NCBI GenBank assembly: GCA_900549555.1
Contig: UROO01000066.1
Coordinates: 1-10,455, forward strand
Length of the DNA: 10,455 nt
Direction: 5' to 3'
Source: an uncultured Collinsella sp.
GTDB taxonomy: Bacteria > Actinomycetota > Coriobacteriia > Coriobacteriales > Coriobacteriaceae
In this document: piece by piece, positions 6,064 to 10,455 of the stretch
Layout of the letters: each line of letters begins with the position of its first letter
How positions within the stretch are numbered: position 1 is the stretch's first letter
Translations under genes and position numbers: made by a program
The notes under the pieces: generated by a model
Seen by the model: only the letters and a program-made list of their open reading frames with translations
Told to the model about the DNA's origin: nothing
The model's database searches: none

Positions 6064-7404
6064 CTACACCTCAGGAGCCTTGGCTACGGTTTCGCTTTCT
6101 GCCGTAAGCGGGCGATTGTCGATGCGGCGGCCCAGGCGGTCGAGCTTCACAAGGAGCCACTCAATGGGATTCGGCCCCGAGCCTTCCTCGTCGGCAACCA
6201 AATCCATGACGGCGATCTTGGTGCCGTCTTGCTTGAGCATCACGCTACCCACCTTGTCGCCTACATGTACCGTGCCCGAAAGGTCATCATAGGTAACCTT
6301 CTCGGTCACCTCTCCGGCAAGCGCAAAGACGGTCGCCTGAGCTGCGGGATCGGCGAGCGTGGCATCGATCGTCTTGTCCGTCCAATCGGTCTGGCCAATG
6401 CGCGCGATGAGCGGATTGCCGTTGGCGGTCTTTTCCTGCGTGTTGGCGATCGCAACCGTCACCTTGTGGCCGTAGTACCAGTTGGCAAGGGCGGCCGTGT
6501 CGGCAAAGCGCTGATCGGTGGTGCTGGAGTTCAAGACGACGGTGTAGGACTCGTCGCCATCGCGGTTGTAGGCTACCGTAAAGCAATAGCCGGCATCGTC
6601 GGTGGTGCCGGTCTTACCGCCGATATTGCCGTCCTGCCCCAGCAGCTCATTGTGCGTATCCATGGAATGCGAATGGTCGGAACCGTCGGCGCCCGTAACC
6701 TCAATCCAGGAATCATCGCTCGCCACGATTTCGCGGAACGTATCGCTCTTCATTGCCTCCTGCATCATCAGGGCTACATCGTGCGCGGTGGAGTGCATGT
6801 TGCCGGCCCACTCATCAAAGTCCAGACCGTGCGGATTCTCAAAAAGCGTTCCCGTGCAGCCGAACTCTTGAGCGCGCTCGTTCATGGCCTTTACAAAGGT
6901 GGCCACGGCGTCCTTGGTTTTGGGGTCGATCTTTTTGCCCACGTGCTCGGCAAGCGCGATGGCGGCATCGTTGCCCGAAGGAATCATCAGACCGCGCAGG
7001 GCCTGTTCCACTGTGAGCTCGTCGCCTTCGAGCAGGCCGGCGGTCGAATTGCCCACGGTTGCCGCGGCGTTGCTCACCGTGACCTTCTCGTCCATCTTGC
7101 AGTTCTCAATGGTCAGGATTGCGGTCATGACCTTGGTAATTGAGGCGATCTTGACCTGCTTGTCGGCGCTGCGGGCGTAATAGACGGAACCGTCCTTGCT
7201 CATGACGATGGCGTTGGTCGCATCGATATCGGGCAGATTATCGGCCGTGATGCCGCGGGCGTCGGCGGTCTTGCCACAAACGATATCGGTCGTAAGCACC
7301 TGGGCGTTGGCGATAGACGGCACACCGGCAGCAAGGGCGAGAGCGCAGGCAATGCCGGCGGTCAGTTGCGCGGAGCGCTTTACAAGAGAGCTAAGGGTCT
7401 TCAC
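6064..7404 (-). CDS. Serine-type D-Ala-D-Ala carboxypeptidase (PBP5 family, peptidase S11)
   Basis: It removes the terminal D-alanine from peptidoglycan pentapeptides outside the membrane, limiting cross-linking. Start GTG 7404 (446 aa) gives a textbook signal peptide: KTLSSLVKR, a hydrophobic core to about residue 28, and a likely cleavage after SIANA (30-34). The longer frame to 7644 would overlap the divergent regulator gene and bury the signal peptide, so it is rejected. TTG 7443 is an alternative. All three active-site motifs are present: SITK (88-91, nucleophile S88), SGN (143-145) and KTG (264-266). The C-terminal part (about 305-405) is the beta-rich domain usual in the family. Residues 413-428 (PIEWLLVKLDRLGRRI region) could form the amphipathic membrane-anchoring helix. 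No Shine-Dalgarno is obvious. The closest symbols are dacA/dacF; I leave it unassigned. It is transcribed alone. Confidence 0.95.
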   Translation of the reverse strand: MKTLSSLVKRSAQLTAGIACALALAAGVPSIANAQVLTTDIVCGKTADARGITADNLPDIDATNAIVMSKDGSVYYARSADKQVKIASITKVMTAILTIENCKMDEKVTVSNAAATVGNSTAGLLEGDELTVEQALRGLMIPSGNDAAIALAEHVGKKIDPKTKDAVATFVKAMNERAQEFGCTGTLFENPHGLDFDEWAGNMHSTAHDVALMMQEAMKSDTFREIVASDDSWIEVTGADGSDHSHSMDTHNELLGQDGNIGGKTGTTDDAGYCFTVAYNRDGDESYTVVLNSSTTDQRFADTAALANWYYGHKVTVAIANTQEKTANGNPLIARIGQTDWTDKTIDATLADPAAQATVFALAGEVTEKVTYDDLSGTVHVGDKVGSVMLKQDGTKIAVMDLVADEEGSGPNPIEWLLVKLDRLGRRIDNRPLTAESETVAKAPEV

Positions 7405-7441
7405 AGATTTCGCTTTCGACGGGATGGTCTCTTTAGAGTTC

Positions 7442-7473
7442 AAAGTATATCGTTTACCGGCGCGGACAATCAG
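7442..7473 (-). promoter_or_regulatory. Probable promoter of the carboxypeptidase gene
   Basis: On the minus strand TATACT (7449-7444) resembles a -10 box. A -35 could be CTGATT (7473-7468, 18-base spacer). Alternatively TTGTCC (7469-7464) pairs with TACTTT (7447-7442) at a 16-base spacer. Initiation near 7435 would give a leader of about 30 bases to the GTG at 7404, which supports that start over the longer frame. Confidence 0.45.
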
Positions 7474-7522
7474 CGCGCGGGCGTGCGCGGCCCATGTCTG
7501 CGCCCGAACGGACGCATAGGTG

Positions 7523-7540
7523 CTTAAGGTCGACTTAATC
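7523..7540. promoter_or_regulatory. CTTAA direct repeat upstream of the response regulator
   Basis: CTTAAGG (7523-7529), four bases, CTTAATC (7534-7540): two CTTAA copies 11 bp apart in a 7-4-7 layout, the arrangement OmpR/PhoB-type regulators bind. The same bases also form the inverted repeat TTAAG-N5-CTTAA. It lies in the divergent region between the carboxypeptidase and the regulator and could serve as an autoregulatory site. This is inference from spacing only. Confidence 0.3.
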
Positions 7541-7577
7541 GCCCACGCTTGTTGTGTGTGGCGCGCGCTGCCTCGGG

Positions 7578-7598
7578 CATAATGGAGCGCGAGAGGAG
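7578..7598 (+). promoter_or_regulatory. -10 box and ribosome binding site of the response regulator
   Basis: CATAAT (7578-7583) is a good -10 hexamer, but no clear -35 sits 16-18 bases upstream, so the promoter may need an activator. GAGAGGAG (7591-7598) is the Shine-Dalgarno, five bases before ATG 7604. If initiation is near 7590, the 5' leader is very short (about 14 bases). Confidence 0.45.
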
Positions 7599-7603
7599 CA
7601 CGC

Positions 7604-8299
7604 ATGAACGAGCGCATTTTGGTAGTTGATGACGAGAAGGCCATTGCCGACCTGGTCGGTATCTACCTTACAAAAGAGGGCTTTGATGTTCAGATTGCCT
7701 ATAGCGGAGCAGATGCTGCCAAGGCGATTTTGGAGCAGGAGTTCGATCTGGCGCTGCTGGACGTCATGCTGCCCGATATCGACGGCTTTGAGCTGCTGCG
7801 CACCATCCGCGCTAGCCATACCTATCCCGTTATTATGCTGACGGCGCGCGATGCCCAGCAGGATAAGATCGAGGGCCTCTCGCTGGGCGCAGACGATTAC
7901 GTGGTCAAGCCGTTCCGTCCGCTGGAGCTCATAGCCCGCGTTCATGCTCAGCTCCGTCGCTACACCAGCTACGGCAGTCGCGCGCAGGCGGTGGAGTCGC
8001 CGACCATCCAGCTCGATGGCCTCGAGATCAACCGCGATGCTCGTTGTGTGACGGTGGACGGTGCACCGGTGCGCCTCACGCCCATCGAGTATTCCATCTT
8101 GCTGTATCTGGTCGAGCATCGTGGCAGCGTGGTGGCCGTGGGGGACCTGTTCCGCGCGGTGTGGAACGAGGATTTTATGCCCGGCTCCAACAATACGGTG
8201 ATGGTGCACATCCGCCATCTGCGCGAAAAGATCGGCGATGATGCCCAAAAGCCGCGCTTTATCAAAAACGTCTGGGGCGTCGGCTACATAATCGAATAA
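7604..8299 (+). CDS. OmpR/PhoB-family response regulator (VanR-like)
   Basis: A 231-aa two-component transcription factor. Receiver domain (1-118): acidic pair D9/D10 with E11 in VVDDE, phospho-acceptor D53 in LLDVMLPD, T80, and K102 in VVKPF. A C-terminal winged-helix DNA-binding domain (about 132-231) has the usual LTPIEYSILLYL and NTVMVHIRHLREKI helices and ends GVGYIIE. All residues needed for phosphorylation are intact and length is normal. The ATG is backed by a strong Shine-Dalgarno. The kinase gene starts 25 bases after the stop, so the two are co-transcribed. Its target genes are unknown; the divergent carboxypeptidase and downstream pstB are candidates (inference). Confidence 0.97.
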   Translation: MNERILVVDDEKAIADLVGIYLTKEGFDVQIAYSGADAAKAILEQEFDLALLDVMLPDIDGFELLRTIRASHTYPVIMLTARDAQQDKIEGLSLGADDYVVKPFRPLELIARVHAQLRRYTSYGSRAQAVESPTIQLDGLEINRDARCVTVDGAPVRLTPIEYSILLYLVEHRGSVVAVGDLFRAVWNEDFMPGSNNTVMVHIRHLREKIGDDAQKPRFIKNVWGVGYIIE

Positions 8300-8324
8300 C
8301 GCCTTTGGTGGTGGGGAAGTGGAT

Positions 8325-9563
8325 ATGACAAAAGACGATAGACGGGTATTCGAGGTGCCCGATCGACTCTTTGAATACATAAGGGCGGTCGTCGACAACC
8401 GCGCGCTTGCGACGGTGCTGCTCTTTTTGCTGAGTCTGCTACTCATCGGCATTGACAATATTGTTGGCATCCTGGCAGTTCTGCTCATTGGCTTTTTGCT
8501 GATCGATCGATTCGAAATCGTTCGCCGCTGCGTGGTAATCGGCGGTGCCGCGTGGACAATTACGCTGGCGATCGGGGCCATGGCGCTTGGCGGTATTGGC
8601 GAGCCCGTGTTCTTTGATGCCGCCTTTGTGTTCAACATGCTTGGCTTTGTGCTGGCGCTCGCCGTCTGTGTCCTGTTCTTTTGCGGGCGCGCCCTGTATT
8701 ACCAGGGTTATGAGCAAGGCGAGCAGCATGCCGACCGCGTAATCGCCGCCCGTATTCAGGACCGTCTGATTGATGACCCCGACACGTGGGATACCATCGA
8801 CGGCGACTTTCTCGAGGTCGAAGGTGCGCTCAACCGGGCGCGCGATTGCGAGCGTAAGGTTCAACAGGCCTTGCGCGACGAATCGCATCGCAAAGATGAC
8901 CTGGTTACGTACCTGGCGCACGACCTGCGTACGCCGCTCGCCAGTGTGGTGGGCTATCTTTCGCTCCTGCAGGAGGCTCCCGATTTGCCGCTTGAGCAGC
9001 GTGCGCGCTTTACAGGCGTGGCACTCGACAAGGCCCACCGGCTCGACGCGCTCATCGAGGAGTTCTTCGACATCACGCGTTTCGATTTCCACGATATCGT
9101 GCTTACCCGCGCCTACGTCGATTTGGGGCTATTGCTGGCGCAGGTGGCCGACGAGTTCTATCCCATTCTCAACGAACAGCACAAGGAAGCCCAGGTTGAT
9201 ATCTGCGAGGACCTGACGGTGCTCGTGGACGGCGACAAGATGGCTCGCGTATTCAACAACATCATGAAAAACGCCGTTGCCTATAGCTATGAAGGCTCGA
9301 TGATCACGATCGAGGCCAGGCGTTTGGGCGACGGTGGCGTACGCGTACGATTTGTGAACCAGGGCGATCCGATCCCTGAGCCAAAGCTCAAGGTGATCTT
9401 TGAGAAGTTTTATCGCCTGGATGCAGCGCGTGCGACCAATCGCGGCGGTGCTGGGCTGGGCCTCGCCATCGCCAAGGAGATTGTATGCGCGCATGGCGGT
9501 ACCATCGCGTGCGAATCGACGCCCGAGCATACCGTCTTTACCATCGAGCTGCCTGCCGCGTAG
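8325..9563 (+). CDS. Sensor histidine kinase (VanS/PhoR-like), four membrane helices
   Basis: Partner of the preceding response regulator; autophosphorylates on histidine and passes the phosphate to its D53. ATG 8325 is chosen because GGGGA (8313-8317) lies seven bases upstream; GTG 8319 would be too close to it. The 412-aa protein has four closely spaced hydrophobic helices (about 27-43, 46-61, 69-90, 98-121) and almost no extracellular loop, so it probably senses a membrane or transporter state rather than a large external ligand (inference). A helical linker follows. HisKA contains H199 in LAHDLRTP. The ATPase domain has the N box (NNIMKNAVAY, 311-320), a G1-like NQGDP (345-349), the F-box region IFEKFYRLD (358-366) and G2 GGAGLGL (374-380). 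No PAS domain is visible, unlike many PhoR kinases. Confidence 0.96.
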   Translation: MTKDDRRVFEVPDRLFEYIRAVVDNRALATVLLFLLSLLLIGIDNIVGILAVLLIGFLLIDRFEIVRRCVVIGGAAWTITLAIGAMALGGIGEPVFFDAAFVFNMLGFVLALAVCVLFFCGRALYYQGYEQGEQHADRVIAARIQDRLIDDPDTWDTIDGDFLEVEGALNRARDCERKVQQALRDESHRKDDLVTYLAHDLRTPLASVVGYLSLLQEAPDLPLEQRARFTGVALDKAHRLDALIEEFFDITRFDFHDIVLTRAYVDLGLLLAQVADEFYPILNEQHKEAQVDICEDLTVLVDGDKMARVFNNIMKNAVAYSYEGSMITIEARRLGDGGVRVRFVNQGDPIPEPKLKVIFEKFYRLDAARATNRGGAGLGLAIAKEIVCAHGGTIACESTPEHTVFTIELPAA

Positions 9564-9573
9564 CGTAGGCGCC

Positions 9574-9591
9574 CTTACAAACACCTGACAA
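9574..9591 (+). promoter_or_regulatory. PHO-box-like 7-4-7 direct repeat upstream of pstB
   Basis: CTTACAA (9574-9580), ACAC, CTGACAA (9585-9591): two near-identical heptamers with a four-base spacer, the geometry of the E. coli PHO box (CTGTCAT-N4-CTGTCAY, established knowledge). A weak -10 candidate CATATG (9604-9609), preceded by TG, lies 12 bases downstream, and no standard -35 is present, as in activator-dependent Pho promoters. A small hairpin-forming repeat, ATCGATA/TATCGAT (9626-9632 and 9645-9651), lies just before the Shine-Dalgarno. Confidence 0.4.
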
Positions 9592-9666
9592 TGCGCTCAC
9601 GTGCATATGAGCCGCGATTTCTACTATCGATACTGCTGAATTGATATCGATGTGGAGGTATGCGGT

Positions 9667-10429
9667 ATGACGGCTGCTGCGGCTATGGAGCCCACGGAGC
9701 TCGAGGAGCTAATGGAGGCGCAAGCCGAGGCTGCGCACGAGCGCGAAGTCGGGGACGCGACTCGTCCCACGGCGCAGGATCTTGCCGCCTCGTCGACGCG
9801 CATCGACGTCGAGGGCCTCGATCTGTTCTATGGCGACCACCACGCGCTCAAGGACGTATCCATCAAGATTCGCGACAAGCAGATCACCTCGTTTATCGGT
9901 CCTTCGGGCTGCGGCAAGTCGACGCTGCTGCGTTGCTTTAACCGCATGAACGACGACATCAAGGACTGCCGCATCGAGGGTAAGATCGCGCTCGACGGCC
10001 AGGATATCCTGGGCGACTACGACATCTGCCGCCTGCGCCAGCGCGTGGGCATGGTGTTCCAGCGCCCCAACCCGTTTCCCATGAGCATCTACGACAACGT
10101 CGCGTATGGTCCACGCGGCATGGGCGTGCGCGACCGCGCCGTTCTGGATGAGTTGGTCGAGGACTCTCTTCGTCGCGCTGCGCTATGGGATGAGGTCAAG
10201 GACAAACTCAAGGAGTCGGGGCTGGGCCTTTCGGGCGGGCAGCAGCAGCGCCTGTGCATCGCCCGCGCGCTTGCCGTGCAACCCGATATTCTGCTGATGG
10301 ACGAGCCCACGAGCGCTCTCGATCCCGTATCGACGCTGGTGGTTGAGCAGCTGGCCTGCGAGCTCAAAGAGACCTGCACGCTCGTGGTCGTTACGCACAA
10401 TATGCAGCAGGCGGCGCGCATCTCCGACT
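9667..10429 (+). CDS. pstB: Phosphate ABC transporter ATP-binding protein PstB, 3' end missing
   Basis: The ATPase that drives the PstSCAB high-affinity phosphate importer at the cytoplasmic face of the membrane. ATG 9667 follows GGAGG (9654-9658) by eight bases. The 254 genomic codons contain Walker A GPSGCGKS (78-85), Q-loop Q132 in the PstB-typical FQRPNPFPMSIYDN, signature LSGGQQQR (188-195), Walker B ILLMDEP with E213, and H244. Family-specific residues throughout make the PstB assignment firm. The first 40 or so residues are an acidic, alanine/glutamate-rich extension not found in a typical ~250-aa PstB, which starts close to the TRIDVEGLDLFYG strand; ATG 9685 and 9712 are shorter alternatives but still leave an extension. 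The frame continues into adapter sequence, so the last codons are artificial. The gene is not preceded by pstSCA. Confidence 0.96.
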
Positions 10430-10455
10430 CTGTCTCTTATACACATCTCCGAGCC
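10430..10455. other. Tn5/Nextera adapter read-through (not genomic)
   Basis: 10430-10448 reads CTGTCTCTTATACACATCT, the reverse complement of the 19-bp Tn5 mosaic end used in tagmentation libraries, and it continues with CCGAGCC, the start of the standard read-2-side adapter. It interrupts PstB immediately after the conserved RISD motif. The contig therefore ends at about 10429, and the residues SVSYTHLRA after that motif are spurious (the first could be partly genomic). Confidence 0.97.

Noticed and set aside
6037..7143. Plus-strand open frame (368 codons) opposite the carboxypeptidase
   Set aside because: It mirrors a gene with all three S11 active-site motifs and a signal peptide, and it runs through that gene's terminator.
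7535..8638. Minus-strand open frame opposite the response regulator and kinase start
   Set aside because: Antisense to two unmistakable two-component genes, with low-complexity composition.
10430..10448. A Tn5/IS50-type transposon end
   Set aside because: The mosaic-end sequence is followed by library adapter bases and the contig stops there, so it is a preparation artefact.

Overview
The window looks like core-plus-accessory chromosome of a GC-rich Gram-positive actinomycete-type bacterium, most likely Coriobacteriia (Collinsella-like). This is inferred from base composition, GC-biased codon third positions, strong GGAGG-type ribosome binding sites and the gene families; it was not tested by any search. 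The right edge is not genomic: the last 26 bases (10430-10455) are Tn5/Nextera adapter, so this is the end of a draft contig and pstB is cut there artificially.

Layout. (1) 1-434: the 3' part of one tRNA-Arg(ACG), its terminator, a spacer holding a decayed third copy of the tRNA 3' end plus terminator, then a complete tRNA-Arg(ACG) with promoter and terminator. (2) 589-3030: a large (813 aa) protein of unknown function with TPR-like helices near its C-terminus. (3) 3047-4379: a strong hairpin, a regular 9/10-bp repeat array, a stand-alone AAA ATPase with a C-terminal winged helix, and then a perfect 19-bp inverted repeat. (4) 4442-5903: tRNA-Ser(GCT) with promoter and terminator, followed by a TM2-domain membrane protein with a basic N-terminal module and an unrecognised C-terminal domain. 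(5) 6008-7404, minus strand: a secreted penicillin-binding-protein-5-type D-Ala-D-Ala carboxypeptidase with its own terminator and probable promoter, convergent with the TM2 gene. (6) 7523-9563, plus strand, divergent from the carboxypeptidase: an OmpR/VanR-type response regulator and its four-helix histidine kinase in one operon. (7) 9574-10429: a PHO-box-like direct repeat and the start of pstB, the phosphate-transporter ATPase.

How the parts may fit: the two-component pair sits between a cell-wall carboxypeptidase and a phosphate-uptake gene. It could therefore be a phosphate (PhoP/PhoR-like) or an envelope (VanR/VanS-like) system; the sequence alone does not decide. The most unusual non-coding items are the repeat array in front of the AAA ATPase, the 19-bp inverted repeat behind it, the decayed tRNA copy and the 7-4-7 direct repeat before pstB. 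I found no clear multi-gene defence, CRISPR or integrase module. The AAA ATPase and the TM2 protein are the only genes here that could belong to an undescribed system.
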